A stretch of 64,000 nt of DNA from an uncultured Paraprevotella sp. (GCA_910586505.1 CAJUGV010000002.1:124001-188000), one strand, 5' to 3'. Positions 17,739 through 27,422 are shown, counted from the first letter of the stretch. Notes: generated by a model not told the origin, from the letters alone. Numbers and translations are program-made.

Positions 17739-18116
17739 TTAGAATTTTGCGGCTATGCATTCTATCTCCACTAATGCTCCTTTGGGTAATGCTTTTACGG
17801 CAACTGCCGAACGGGCTGGGTAGGGAGCACTGAAAAAAGTGGCGTAAACTTCGTTCATGGCTGCAAAGTTTTCCATATCTGAAAGAAATACCGTAGTCTT
17901 GACTACGTTAGACATATTCAATCCAGCTTCTTTCAGGATACTTGCCGCATTGGTTAACGACTGACGCGTCTGTTCTTTGATGCCTCCTTCCGCAAACTCA
18001 CCAGTAGTGGAATCTATAGGTAACTGTCCGGAAACATAAACGAAATTGTTGACTTCGATGGCCTGACTGTATGGGCCGATAGCGGCAGGAGCCGCTGTGG
18101 TGTGTAAAGCTTTCAT
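17739..18116 (-). CDS. ridA: Enamine/imine deaminase RidA
   Basis: A 125-residue RidA/YjgF protein that hydrolyses the reactive 2-aminoacrylate and related enamines released by threonine/serine dehydratases. Signatures: AAPAAIGPYSQAIEV near the N-terminus, VYVSGQLPID, and the C-terminal RSAVAVKALPKGALVEIECIA with the catalytic Arg. It lies 16 bases downstream of the threonine dehydratase gene on the same strand, which matches its role of clearing that enzyme's product. Confidence 0.93.
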   Translation of the reverse strand: MKALHTTAAPAAIGPYSQAIEVNNFVYVSGQLPIDSTTGEFAEGGIKEQTRQSLTNAASILKEAGLNMSNVVKTTVFLSDMENFAAMNEVYATFFSAPYPARSAVAVKALPKGALVEIECIAAKF

Positions 18117-18132
18117 AAAATCTTTTTTATAT

Positions 18133-19326
18133 TTATATTAGTTTCAAGCCTGCATTTCTTAATGCCGACTTAAGTTCTTGCACATGTTCCACATTTCGGG
18201 TCTCGACACGGACACGAAGCCAGCAAGCCGTTACCCCCGAAGTATCATCGTTGCGTTCATGATGTACACTGATAATATTTGCGCCCACAGAGGCTACAAT
18301 CTGACTGACGGCAAGCAGTTGGCCCGGTTTGTCATCCAACTCCACGCAGAACGTATATATACGTCCGCTTTTAGAAAGCCCGCGGTTGATAACCCTGCTT
18401 AATATAGTTACATCTATGTTTCCTCCGCTTATTACGCATACGGTCTTCCTTCCTTTTACCGGAATCTTGTTAAACATGGCAGCCGCCACACTTACAGCTC
18501 CGGCCCCCTCTGCAATAAGTTTGTGTTGTTCTATCAAAGCAAGTATGGCTGCACATATTTCATCTTCCGTTACAGTGACAATACCATCCAGATAATCTCT
18601 GCACAATTTAAAAGTAAGTTCACCGGGTTCTTTCACTGCGATGCCGTCTGCTACTGTAGATACTTTATCCAGACATTCTATACGCTGATGTTCTATGCTT
18701 CGTTGCATGCCCGGAGCACCATCTGCTTGCACTCCATACACCTTAATATTAGGATTTAACATTTTGATGGCAAAAGCGATACCTCCGGCTAATCCACCTC
18801 CTCCTACAGGGACGATTACGGTGTCCATGTCAGGTAATTGTTCCGTTAGTTCCAGGCCGATTGTACCTTGTCCGGCTATAACTCTCGGGTCGTTGAAAGG
18901 ATGTATAAAGGTATAACCGAATTCATCACGCAGTTCAAGTGCCCGGCAATAGGCATCATCATACACACCGGGAACAAGACAGATTTCAGCGCCAAGCCGC
19001 CGTGTGGCTTCCACTTTGCTGATAGGGGCGCCTTCCGGTAGACAGATTAATGATTTAATCCCGTTGCGTGCCGCACCTAGTGCCACGCCCTGAGCATGGT
19101 TTCCGGCAGAACATGCTATTACACCTTTGGCTTTTTCTTCTTCATCCAGTTGTGAAATCCGATAATATGCTCCTCGCAATTTAAATGACCCCGTTACTTG
19201 CAAGTTTTCAGGTTTCAAGTAGATCTCACTTTCCGGATTGATTTTAGGTGCATAGATTAAATCAGTCTTTCTTACGACTTTGTCCAAGACATATTTTGCC
19301 TTGTAAAATTCATCCAATTTTAGCAT
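18133..19326 (-). CDS. ilvA: Threonine ammonia-lyase (threonine dehydratase) with ACT-like domain
   Basis: A 397-residue PLP enzyme that deaminates threonine to 2-oxobutanoate, the entry to isoleucine. The PLP Lys lies in TGSFKLRGA, the phosphate loop is VPVGGGGLAGG, and CSAGNHAQGVA is the usual Asn-His motif. The C-terminal 75 residues (RIYTFCVELDDKPGQLLAVSQ onward) form one ACT-like domain, expected to bind an amino-acid effector. The length fits the shorter ACT-type class, which includes both biosynthetic and catabolic enzymes. It is paired with ridA in one operon. Confidence 0.9.
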   Translation of the reverse strand: MLKLDEFYKAKYVLDKVVRKTDLIYAPKINPESEIYLKPENLQVTGSFKLRGAYYRISQLDEEEKAKGVIACSAGNHAQGVALGAARNGIKSLICLPEGAPISKVEATRRLGAEICLVPGVYDDAYCRALELRDEFGYTFIHPFNDPRVIAGQGTIGLELTEQLPDMDTVIVPVGGGGLAGGIAFAIKMLNPNIKVYGVQADGAPGMQRSIEHQRIECLDKVSTVADGIAVKEPGELTFKLCRDYLDGIVTVTEDEICAAILALIEQHKLIAEGAGAVSVAAAMFNKIPVKGRKTVCVISGGNIDVTILSRVINRGLSKSGRIYTFCVELDDKPGQLLAVSQIVASVGANIISVHHERNDDTSGVTACWLRVRVETRNVEHVQELKSALRNAGLKLI

Positions 19327-19501
19327 ACCTTGGTTATTTGACTACAAAAGTGCAAAAAAGAATTCAAACAACCATTGTTCCATGTGTTTTTTCTTAAAAT
19401 TGATGTTAGGGTGCCGTTCTGGAATTTAAAACTAACCGGATTTTCCCTTTCTTTAAACAGATTTTTATACTAAATAATCCTTATGGCACAATATTATTTT
19501 G

Positions 19502-19509
19502 TATTTTTG
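19502..19509 (+). promoter_or_regulatory. -7 box for the TPR protein gene
   Basis: TATTTTTG about 65 bases before the chosen start. No clear TTTG at -33. Confidence 0.45.
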
Positions 19510-19573
19510 CGTAATTTATTTGTTCCGCGTATGCAGGACAGTATTTGTTGAATCAGTTAAAGAAAGGATAAAG

Positions 19574-20965
19574 ATGAAAATTACAAAGATTGCAACGGTT
19601 CTAGGATTTACTGCTGTTTGTGTTCCGACGATGGCTCAATACGAAGGCACGAGGGTCTATGACCGTATCGGACATGGGCAAGACAGTATTACAACTTTAG
19701 GTAATATTGTGGCCTATAAGGATAGTTACAAGGCTCAGGATTACGCAGGAGCTTACGAGCCATGGAAGGCCGTGTTCACGATGGCACCTTGCGCAGAGGT
19801 AAGTACGTATGCCTATGGTGCCATGATTTTGGCTAATGTGTTGGTTAAGGAGCAGGATATGACGAAGAAAAAGGAGTATTTCAAAGAACTGATGAACTTG
19901 TATGATACACGTCTGAAGCATCTGGCTGCCCTGAATTCTTTTACCAAGGAAAATAAAAGAGCGACACAAGGCGATATTCTGGCCCGTAAGGCTTTTGATT
20001 ATGCCTATTATGGAGCCGGCGTGGCGGATGGTTATTCATTGGACAAGGCGTATGACATGTTTCGTGAGAGTATAGATCTTATTAACAAGGATGGTGCAAA
20101 GGAGGTTCCCGGTTTCGTGTTGGACAAGTTCTTTGAAATATCCTATCAGAGATATGTGTCTGATCCTACAGCCAACCGCGAGCAGTTCTTAAAAGATTAC
20201 ATGGAAAGCCGTGAGGCTTGCGAAGTTATGTTGAGTTTGGCTAATGAGGCTGCAGATTCAGTTGCAGCGCAAAAGATCGTGGCGCAGTATGACCCAACAT
20301 TGAATCGTATAGAAACAATGTTCGCACAGTCTAAAGCTGCAGACAGGGAGCAGCTTATTACTATATTCGGTCCGAAGATTGAAGAGAATAAAACAAATCT
20401 GGCTTATTTGAAATCAGCGTTGACCTTATTGTCAGCCAATGGATGCGATGATACAGACATCTATTTTAAGGCTGCCGAATATGCCTACAACATAGAGCCG
20501 AGTTATGAGTCGGCCATTGGTACGGCACAAAAATATTATAAGGACGGTAAGGTTGCAGAATCAGTACAATATTTCGACAAAGCACTTGAGTTATGCAAGA
20601 CAGACCAGACCAAGGCTGCAATAGCCTTGAAGGTGGCTAACGCCGTGTCTAAGACCGGTGATTCCTCTAAAGCATTTACTTATTTGGATAAGGCCGTAAG
20701 CTATAATCCCTCAATTTCCGGTAAGGCAAACTTGGTACGTGCGCAGATTTATGCTGTATCAAAGAATTTCTCTGAAGCCATTGCATGTTGTAACAAGGCG
20801 GCAAGTGAGGATGTCAGTATCTCAGGTTCTGCAAACCGCTTAAAAGAACAAATACAGGATATTCAGCGCAAGATAGCTGAACATGAGAAAGCTGATGCTG
20901 AATACAAAGCACAGAAAGCTAAGATAGAGAAAGAGGAAAATTTCTGGAAGAGCGGTGCCCAATAA
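19574..20965 (+). CDS. Exported TPR-repeat protein
   Basis: A 463-residue protein with a cleavable signal (MKITKIATVLGFTAVCVPTM, cut after AQ). The body is all helical, with tetratricopeptide-like repeats clearest in the C-terminal half (AIGTAQKYYKDGKVAESVQYFDKAL, AFTYLDKAVSYNPSISGKA) and a charged coiled-coil end rich in Lys/Glu. It probably acts in the periplasm or on the envelope as a scaffold; no enzyme motif is seen. The frame opens earlier, but the signal peptide sets the start. It is followed by its own terminator and stands alone. Confidence 0.75.
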   Translation: MKITKIATVLGFTAVCVPTMAQYEGTRVYDRIGHGQDSITTLGNIVAYKDSYKAQDYAGAYEPWKAVFTMAPCAEVSTYAYGAMILANVLVKEQDMTKKKEYFKELMNLYDTRLKHLAALNSFTKENKRATQGDILARKAFDYAYYGAGVADGYSLDKAYDMFRESIDLINKDGAKEVPGFVLDKFFEISYQRYVSDPTANREQFLKDYMESREACEVMLSLANEAADSVAAQKIVAQYDPTLNRIETMFAQSKAADREQLITIFGPKIEENKTNLAYLKSALTLLSANGCDDTDIYFKAAEYAYNIEPSYESAIGTAQKYYKDGKVAESVQYFDKALELCKTDQTKAAIALKVANAVSKTGDSSKAFTYLDKAVSYNPSISGKANLVRAQIYAVSKNFSEAIACCNKAASEDVSISGSANRLKEQIQDIQRKIAEHEKADAEYKAQKAKIEKEENFWKSGAQ

Positions 20966-21011
20966 GAATAGATGCTAATATAGACATAACGTCATCACAA
21001 TGGCGTTTGGT

Positions 21012-21062
21012 AACAGACAAGCTGGAAGAAAGCTAATAGCGGCTTCTTTCAGCTTGTCTGTT
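21012..21062 (+). terminator. Terminator after the TPR protein gene
   Basis: AACAGACAAGCTG...GAAAGC pairs with GGCTTCTTTCAGCTTGTCTGTT (about 20 pairs with small interruptions), 46 bases after the stop. Confidence 0.7.
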
Positions 21063-21102
21063 TATATGTCGATGCAATAGAAATTGGTGCTTATTTAAAA
21101 AC

Positions 21103-21137
21103 AAATTGACAAGAGGATTAACTCCTCTTGTCAATTT
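21103..21137 (-). terminator. Terminator of tRNA-Thr
   Basis: A perfect 15-pair stem AAATTGACAAGAGGA/TCCTCTTGTCAATTT with a 5-base loop, 6 bases after the tRNA on the minus strand, followed by TTTTTAAATAAG. Confidence 0.8.
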
Positions 21138-21143
21138 CAACTG

Positions 21144-21216
21144 AGCCGACACGGGGACTCGAACCCCGGACCCTTTCATTACGAATGAAATGCTCTACCA
21201 ACTGAGCCATGTCGGC
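21144..21216 (-). tRNA. tRNA-Thr (anticodon CGT)
   Basis: Cloverleaf with acceptor GCCGACA/TGTCGGC, D arm GGCTCAGTTGGTAGAGC, anticodon stem TTTCA/TGAAA with loop TTCGTAA, variable loop and T arm CCGGGGTTCGAGTCCCCG. It reads ACG. CCA is not encoded. A minus-strand -7 box TACCTTTG lies at 21240-21233. Confidence 0.92.
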
Positions 21217-21302
21217 TTTTTGATTTCGGATGCAAAGGTAGAGAATATTTTTATGCTACAAAAATAAAATGGTTTTTTTTTCAGGTTGAAGCGGAAAAAA
21301 CT

Positions 21303-21310
21303 TATCTTTG
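21303..21310 (+). promoter_or_regulatory. -7 box of the GH105-GH2-CE12 operon
   Basis: TATCTTTG 23 bases before the GH105 start, with a T-rich tract and TTCA about 19 bases upstream as a weak -33. Confidence 0.55.
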
Positions 21311-21332
21311 TCCGAGTTATTACTTGCAATAT

Positions 21333-22496
21333 ATGAAAAAAATACTGTGGATTTTTCTCTTCTGCTTCTGTATAGGCGAACTTCTTGCCAACCGCAAGTC
21401 CGATATAAATTATATATTGAAACAGATGGAGTTGGTGAATGAGCGGTTTATGTCACGTTATCCTGTACCTGGTGATTCTATATATATAAAAGGAGTACGG
21501 CCTGCTAACATTTGGACACGTAGCGTGTACATGGAGGGTTTACTTGCTCTGAACGAGGTATCGCCCAAACCTGAATATATAGAATATGCCATAGATTGGG
21601 GATTGTCTTTTCAGTGGGGATTCAGAGGCGGACCGCATACACGTAACGCAGATAACCAGTGTTGTGCACAAGTCTACATTGATTTGTACCGTTTGCACGG
21701 AAATGCTCAGGTTTTGGGTAATACGGAACGTATGATCAACAACGTAGTCAACAGTACGAAACGCGATGATTGGAAATGGATCGACGCTTTGCAAATGGCG
21801 ATGCCCGTATATGCCAAGATGGGAGCATTTAAGAAAGACATCCGTTACTTTCGAACAATGAAGGAATTATATAATTATACGCGCAACGATGCCGGGGCCG
21901 TGGGATTATTCAATCCTGTGGAAGGATTGTGGTGGCGTGACGCGGATTTCCTTCCTCCGTATAAAGAACCAAACGGTCAGAATTGCTATTGGAGCCGTGG
22001 TAACGGGGGGGTTGTAGCTGCATTGGCACGCACAATCGATGAGATAAGAAAGGCAGAAGAGTTATTTAATGGTGATGAGTTATGTGAACTTAGGGACATA
22101 GACAGTTTGCTAACAAATGACTTTCTTACATTGGTTCATGCAGTGAAAAGATATCAAAGGGCAGACGGTTTTTGGAATTGCAGTCTGACGGACGAGTTTC
22201 ATTACGGGGGGCCTGAAACTACGGGTACGGCATTGTTTACCTACGGAATGGCATGGGGCATATGCAACGGACTGCTGTCTTCGGATATATTCGGTCCGCA
22301 TGTAAAAAAAGCATGGCAAGCGCTGATGTTGCATGCCGTACATCCGGACGGGACTTTAGGATATGTGCAGGGCACCGGTAAGGAACCTAAAGACGGACAG
22401 CCGGTCAGTTATGACAGCCAGCCTGATTTTGAAGATTTTGCCATAGGTTGCTATTTACTGGCAGGAAGCGAAATGGTTAAGTATCTTCGTCAATAA
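21333..22496 (+). CDS. Unsaturated rhamnogalacturonyl hydrolase, GH105
   Basis: A 387-residue exported enzyme that removes the unsaturated galacturonyl end left by pectate or rhamnogalacturonan lyases. It has a signal peptide (MKKILWIFLFCFCIGELLA) and an alpha6/alpha6 barrel with family motifs: RPANIWTRSVYMEGL, WGFRGGPHTRNADNQCCAQVYIDLY, WKWIDALQMAMP (the W-x-D-x-L-x-M motif) and WWRDADFLPP...YWSRGNGGVVAAL. Length is normal. The chosen start is the second Met, which gives the clean signal. It is first in a presumed operon with the GH2 and CE12 genes, and these point to rhamnogalacturonan-I breakdown. Confidence 0.88.
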   Translation: MKKILWIFLFCFCIGELLANRKSDINYILKQMELVNERFMSRYPVPGDSIYIKGVRPANIWTRSVYMEGLLALNEVSPKPEYIEYAIDWGLSFQWGFRGGPHTRNADNQCCAQVYIDLYRLHGNAQVLGNTERMINNVVNSTKRDDWKWIDALQMAMPVYAKMGAFKKDIRYFRTMKELYNYTRNDAGAVGLFNPVEGLWWRDADFLPPYKEPNGQNCYWSRGNGGVVAALARTIDEIRKAEELFNGDELCELRDIDSLLTNDFLTLVHAVKRYQRADGFWNCSLTDEFHYGGPETTGTALFTYGMAWGICNGLLSSDIFGPHVKKAWQALMLHAVHPDGTLGYVQGTGKEPKDGQPVSYDSQPDFEDFAIGCYLLAGSEMVKYLRQ

Positions 22497-22523
22497 GTAT
22501 ATTTTTCAATTAACCTAATTATT

Positions 22524-25469
22524 ATGAACAAACAACATTTGCGTGCAATGGCTTTAGCCATGCTCGCCTTAATTGGCAACAGCCGGTTGCCGGCACAGGA
22601 TAAAATAGACGTATCCGGTCAGTGGGAATTCCAGATAGACCGGTCTGATCGAGGTACAGACGAGAAGTGGTATGCAAGGCAATTGGAAGACCGCATATTA
22701 CTTCCGGGAAGTATGCCGCAACGTCTGAAAGGCGATTGTCCCTCGGTAAAAACACAATGGACAGGCTCGCTTTATGACAGTTCCTATTTTTACAATCCTT
22801 ACATGGAGAAATACCGCAGGGATGATAATTTCAAACTTCCGTTTTTTCTTACACCGGACCGCCATTATGTGGGTACTGCCTGGTATAGGAAAACCGTAAG
22901 TGTGCCAGGCGCCTGGAAAGATAAGCGCGTAGTGCTTTATCTCGAACGTCCGCACATCGCAACCGAATTATGGGTAAACGGGAAAAAGGCTGGCAGTGAT
23001 AACAGTTTGTGCGTGCCCCATTGCTACGACGTGACGGATTATATAAAAACCGGAAAGAATGTATTCGCGCTGCGGATCGACAACAACATCCAAGGAGTCT
23101 GTGTGGGGGCGGATTCGCATAGTGTTACCGATCAGACGCAAGGAAACTGGAATGGAGTGGTCGGACGTATGGAGTTGCAAATGACTCCACTGCTTTATGC
23201 GGAAGACCTCCAGATATATCCGGATATCCATAGTAAGACTGCTATGGTGCGTATTAAACTGAAGCAACGTCATGCCAAAGGACGGGCTTGGGCGGAAGTC
23301 AGGCTGTCGGCCAAAAGTTTCAATACGAATGTTACACATGAGTTGCCGGTCATATCGAGGAGAGTAGAACTGAAGAAAGGGGAGGCCGAAGTCGAGATGA
23401 TACTGGAAATGGGAGAGAAAATGCAGTTGTGGGACGAGTTTACTCCGGCATTGTATGAACTCACCGCAGAGATTTCCTGTGGAAAGAGCATGGACCGTCT
23501 GACGCGGACTTTCGGCATGCGCGAGTTTAAGATAAAAGGGAAGACTTTCTATGTGAACGGCAGACCCACCCAGTTGCGCGGTACCGTAGAGAACTGCGAT
23601 TTTCCACTTACCGGTTATGCACCTATGGACGAGGCATCATGGGAGCGTGTGTTCGATATTTGCCGGAGATATGGATTGAACCACATGCGTTTCCATTCGT
23701 TCTGTCCTCCCGAGGCTGCCTTTGCCGCCGCTGATCGCGCCGGATTCTATTTGCAGCCGGAGGGACCGAGTTGGCCTAATCACGGTGTGAAGTTGGGTAA
23801 CGGAATGTACATCGACAAGTATCTGATGGAAGAAACGCAACGCATGAACAAGGTTTACGGCAACCACGCTTCTTTTTGTATGATGGCCTGCGGCAATGAG
23901 CCGGCCGGTAATTGGGTAGAGTGGGTGAGTGATTTTGTAGATTACTGGAAGAAGACCGACAGCCGCCATGTCTACACCGGAGCATCGGTGGGCGGAGGAT
24001 GGGCCTGGCAACCTAAGAGCATGTATCACGTGAAAGCCGGTGTGCGCGGACTGGACGAGTGGCGCAGAAGTGCTCCGGAAAGCATGTATGACTTCCGTGC
24101 GAAAATTGATACGGTGAGTGTCCCGTTTGTTTCCCATGAAACCGGACAATGGTGTGTCTTTCCTAATTTTGATGAAATAGGCAAATACACGGGAGTGAAT
24201 AAGGCTAAGAATTTCGAGATATTCAGAGATATTCTGGATAGCAATCACATGGGCCGTATGGCGCATAAGTTCATGATGGCCTCCGGAAAATTGCAGACTT
24301 TGTGCTATAAACACGAGATAGAACGGACATTGCGCACACCCGGCTATGCGGGATTCCAGTTACTGGCACTGAATGACTATTCCGGACAAGGTACGGCACT
24401 GGTGGGAGTGACGGATGTCTTCTTTGATGAAAAAGAATACTGCTCGGACGAAGACTTCCGTGAGTTCTGTTCGCCCACTGTCCTTTTAGCGCGCATTCCC
24501 CGATTCACTTACTGGAATAATGAGATGTTTACCGCTCAAATAGAGACATCACACTATGGAAAAGCACCGCTTCATCATGTGAAAGTAAGCTACCGCATCA
24601 GAGATCGATACGGCCGGGTGTACGGACAAGGTTTGGTGAGCGACCGCGACATTCCTTTGGGCAACTGCAATAAGCTGGGCGTGGCGGAACTGAAACTCGA
24701 CAAGGTGGCCGAGGCACGTCAACTGACACTCGAGTTGGAATTGCACGGCATGTACGACCAGAACGGAAAGCCGGAGAAAGTATACAGCAGAAACCACTGG
24801 GATTTCTGGGTATATCCCACCCACACGATGGACGAACTTTCCGTAATGGATACGGACGGACTGTACATCACCGACCGCATGGATGAAGAGGCAGAACGAG
24901 TATTGCGCGCCGGAGGTAAGGTGCTGGTGGAGGCAGCCGGACAGATTGCATACGGTAACGGTATCGTGCAGCAGTTTACGCCAGTGTTCTGGAACACCAG
25001 TTGGTTCAAGATGCGTCCGCCGCATACCACCGGACTTTACATAGAGCATTATCATCCGTTGTTCCGCAACTTCCCCACCGATTACCACAGCGATATGCAG
25101 TGGTGGGATTTGGTGAACCGCAAGCAGGTTATGCTGTTCTCCGATTTTCCGGCTGACTTCCAACCCATCGTACAGAGTATTGACACTTGGTTCCTAAGTA
25201 GAAAAATAGGTATGTTGTTCGAAGCTAATACGGGTGGCGGCAGGCTGTTGATGACTACCATGCCGCTGCATGCAGACGGTAAGGCTCCTGCTATCGCGCA
25301 GATGAGAATGGCCATCATCAGTTATATGCTGTCGGATGATTTCCGTCCCCGTCATACGGTGGATTTGCAGTGTGTCAAGGATCTTTTCACGAAAGAGACA
25401 CCTAAGGTGAACATGTACACGAAAGATTCGCCCGATGAACTGAAACCCAAACTCAATGCAAAAAAATGA
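22524..25469 (+). CDS. Glycoside hydrolase family 2 enzyme, pectin-associated
   Basis: A 981-residue exported enzyme with a signal peptide and the GH2 layout: N-terminal sugar-binding jelly roll (YVGTAWYRKTVSVP ... VLYLERPHIATELWVNGK), Ig-like domain, TIM barrel and a long C-terminal beta region. The acid/base Glu is in CGNEPAGNW (about residue 456) and the nucleophile Glu in SHETGQW (about residue 537). The family covers beta-galactosidase, beta-glucuronidase and others; the neighbours suggest a residue released from rhamnogalacturonan-I. The stop overlaps the start of the CE12 gene by four bases (ATGA), so translation is likely coupled. Confidence 0.85.
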   Translation: MNKQHLRAMALAMLALIGNSRLPAQDKIDVSGQWEFQIDRSDRGTDEKWYARQLEDRILLPGSMPQRLKGDCPSVKTQWTGSLYDSSYFYNPYMEKYRRDDNFKLPFFLTPDRHYVGTAWYRKTVSVPGAWKDKRVVLYLERPHIATELWVNGKKAGSDNSLCVPHCYDVTDYIKTGKNVFALRIDNNIQGVCVGADSHSVTDQTQGNWNGVVGRMELQMTPLLYAEDLQIYPDIHSKTAMVRIKLKQRHAKGRAWAEVRLSAKSFNTNVTHELPVISRRVELKKGEAEVEMILEMGEKMQLWDEFTPALYELTAEISCGKSMDRLTRTFGMREFKIKGKTFYVNGRPTQLRGTVENCDFPLTGYAPMDEASWERVFDICRRYGLNHMRFHSFCPPEAAFAAADRAGFYLQPEGPSWPNHGVKLGNGMYIDKYLMEETQRMNKVYGNHASFCMMACGNEPAGNWVEWVSDFVDYWKKTDSRHVYTGASVGGGWAWQPKSMYHVKAGVRGLDEWRRSAPESMYDFRAKIDTVSVPFVSHETGQWCVFPNFDEIGKYTGVNKAKNFEIFRDILDSNHMGRMAHKFMMASGKLQTLCYKHEIERTLRTPGYAGFQLLALNDYSGQGTALVGVTDVFFDEKEYCSDEDFREFCSPTVLLARIPRFTYWNNEMFTAQIETSHYGKAPLHHVKVSYRIRDRYGRVYGQGLVSDRDIPLGNCNKLGVAELKLDKVAEARQLTLELELHGMYDQNGKPEKVYSRNHWDFWVYPTHTMDELSVMDTDGLYITDRMDEEAERVLRAGGKVLVEAAGQIAYGNGIVQQFTPVFWNTSWFKMRPPHTTGLYIEHYHPLFRNFPTDYHSDMQWWDLVNRKQVMLFSDFPADFQPIVQSIDTWFLSRKIGMLFEANTGGGRLLMTTMPLHADGKAPAIAQMRMAIISYMLSDDFRPRHTVDLQCVKDLFTKETPKVNMYTKDSPDELKPKLNAKK

Positions 25470-26800
25470 CAGGCAGACTTATCTATACCATAGTGTTATG
25501 TGCATACGGTTCGTTCCTTACGGCCCTGCACGCAACCGATCGCAATTATCTGCTTAAGCTGACAACGGACAAGCGGATAGATGTCGTGCGGCTTACGAAT
25601 GGAGGAGCGGATGTCAAGACCCAGCATCCGACTGTCACGCAACTCGCACCTTCCGACCGCTACTCCGAGGAGAAAGGTTACGGCTACGATTTCACGGCCT
25701 CTCCGGAAAAAGACGGAAAAGGCCCCTGCTATATTTCTTTTCAGGTTCCTGACGGAAATTATCGTGTCACCGTAGTGTTAGGAAGCCGGAAAGAGTCCGG
25801 TATCACGACGGTACGTGCCGAATCGCGCCGTCTGTTCCTGGAGAGCATCCCGACGCGTAAAGGCGAGTTCTGTACTTTCTCTTTTGTAGTAAATAAACGC
25901 ACTCCAAAAATTTCGGATACGGAAAGTGTGCGCATCAAGCCTCGTGAGCAGGCCAAGCTGAACTGGGACGACAAACTGACCGTCGAAATAAACGGAAGCC
26001 GCCCGCAATGCGCAGCCATTCGCGTGGAACCTGAACATACTGTGCCGACCCTCTTTCTGGCCGGAAACTCCACGGTAGTGGATCAGGATGAAGAGCCGTG
26101 GGCCAGTTGGGGGCAAATGATTCCCCGCTTCTTTGATGCTTCGGTCTGCATCGCCAATTATGCGGAAAGCGGTGAATGTGCCGATACCTTTATTCGTGCC
26201 GGACGGTTGAAAAAAGCTTTGTCGCAAATGTCGCCCGGAGATTATATGTTCATAGAGTTCGGCCATAACGACCAGAAGCAGAAAGGGGCGGGCCGGGGAG
26301 CGTACTACTCGTTCTCCACCGCGCTGAAAACCTTTATAGACGAGGTGCGCATGCGGGGAGGCTTTCCCGTGCTGTTGACGCCGACCCGACGCAGGATGTT
26401 CCGGAACGGCAGAATTGAGAACACGCATGCCGACTACCCCGAAGCCATCCGGCAGGTGGCGGAAAGGGAGCAGGTGCCCCTGATAGATTTGCAGGAAATG
26501 ACACGTGTGTTATTTGAAACATTAGGCGAAGAGGGCAGCAAAAAAGCATTCGTGCATTATCCGGCCGGAACTTATCCCGGACAAACGAAGGCTTTGGCGG
26601 ACAATACGCACTTTAACCCCTATGGGGCATATGAGATAGCGCGCTGCGTCATAGAAGGCATAAGGCAATCCGGCCTGCCTCTCATAGAGCATCTGCGCGA
26701 GGATGTCAAACCCTTCACAGTTTCGATGCCGGATAATCCCGATACTTTCCATTGGGACGAAAGTCCTTTTACCGACACACAGAAACCTGATGGCAATTAA
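25466..26800 (+). CDS. Rhamnogalacturonan acetylesterase, CE12, with N-terminal beta domain
   Basis: A 444-residue exported esterase that removes acetyl groups from the rhamnogalacturonan backbone. After a signal peptide comes a galactose-binding-like beta domain (about residues 30-195, with DFTASPEKDGKGPCYISF and VPDGNYRVTVVLG), then an SGNH hydrolase: block I LAGNSTVVDQ (nucleophile Ser about residue 201; the usual GDS is GNS), block III EFGHNDQ and block V DNTHFNPYGAYE with the catalytic Asp/His. Family-typical two-domain form. Its start overlaps the GH2 stop, and a hairpin follows immediately, so it ends the operon. Confidence 0.87.
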   Translation: MTGRLIYTIVLCAYGSFLTALHATDRNYLLKLTTDKRIDVVRLTNGGADVKTQHPTVTQLAPSDRYSEEKGYGYDFTASPEKDGKGPCYISFQVPDGNYRVTVVLGSRKESGITTVRAESRRLFLESIPTRKGEFCTFSFVVNKRTPKISDTESVRIKPREQAKLNWDDKLTVEINGSRPQCAAIRVEPEHTVPTLFLAGNSTVVDQDEEPWASWGQMIPRFFDASVCIANYAESGECADTFIRAGRLKKALSQMSPGDYMFIEFGHNDQKQKGAGRGAYYSFSTALKTFIDEVRMRGGFPVLLTPTRRRMFRNGRIENTHADYPEAIRQVAEREQVPLIDLQEMTRVLFETLGEEGSKKAFVHYPAGTYPGQTKALADNTHFNPYGAYEIARCVIEGIRQSGLPLIEHLREDVKPFTVSMPDNPDTFHWDESPFTDTQKPDGN

Positions 26801-26826
26801 TTTGCCACCGGGTTTCCGGTGGCAAA
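26801..26826 (+). terminator. Hairpin ending the GH105-GH2-CE12 operon
   Basis: TTTGCCACCGG/CCGGTGGCAAA, 11 pairs with a GTTT loop, starting directly after the CE12 stop. Only a scattered T-rich tail follows. Confidence 0.65.
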
Positions 26827-26897
26827 TACACTTTCATCCTTTTAATATATCTTCTTTTGCCAGCTTTATATATTTCTTTCTCATCATGGTGGCAGGC

Positions 26898-26910
26898 TGA
26901 CAAAATGACA
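26898..26910. repeat. Motif TGACAAAATGACA, left copy of gap B
   Basis: Eleven or more of 13 positions match the motif at 6672. The inverted repeat begins 75 bases on, as in gap A (77 bases). Confidence 0.5.
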
Positions 26911-27409
26911 GATTTTTCCCACATAGAATACATACAAAAGATATAATCCGAAGGGTTTCGTATAATCATACTGCATAAATATTCATAATATACGTGTTTT
27001 ATGCCATGATATTCTGCATATTCACCCGATTTCGGCCGCACCAATTTTATTTTTCATGAGGAGTACGCAATATTTTTGTCCGCATCACTCCTGAGGGGCT
27101 CTTGCAAAAAAGAGAAGGCCGGATTCGTTTCATCATATTTTTCCGTTTGTTTGCCCTGCGAAAACAATTATCTGAGAACTTTTCACAAGCAAGGAGCAAA
27201 TAACAGAATGAACGCTTTCAGTACCTTTTCTTTTACAACATCCTTTTCCGGTGCGGCAAAAGGCATGGACGTATGTGATGATTTGTCTTTCAGAACCGTA
27301 CCTGGGCTTACTTTCTGATCAAAGAAGGGCGCCTGAGAATGGATTATTTCACGCTTCGCCTCTGAGAAGGTAAGAATAAGCCGTTGAGAAGGAGGGAGAA
27401 AAAACAAAG

Positions 27410-27422
27410 TGTCAAGATGTCA
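27410..27422. repeat. Motif TGTCAAGATGTCA, right copy of gap B
   Basis: Related 13-mer 512 bases from the left copy and 116 bases before the GH28-like start. Confidence 0.45.
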
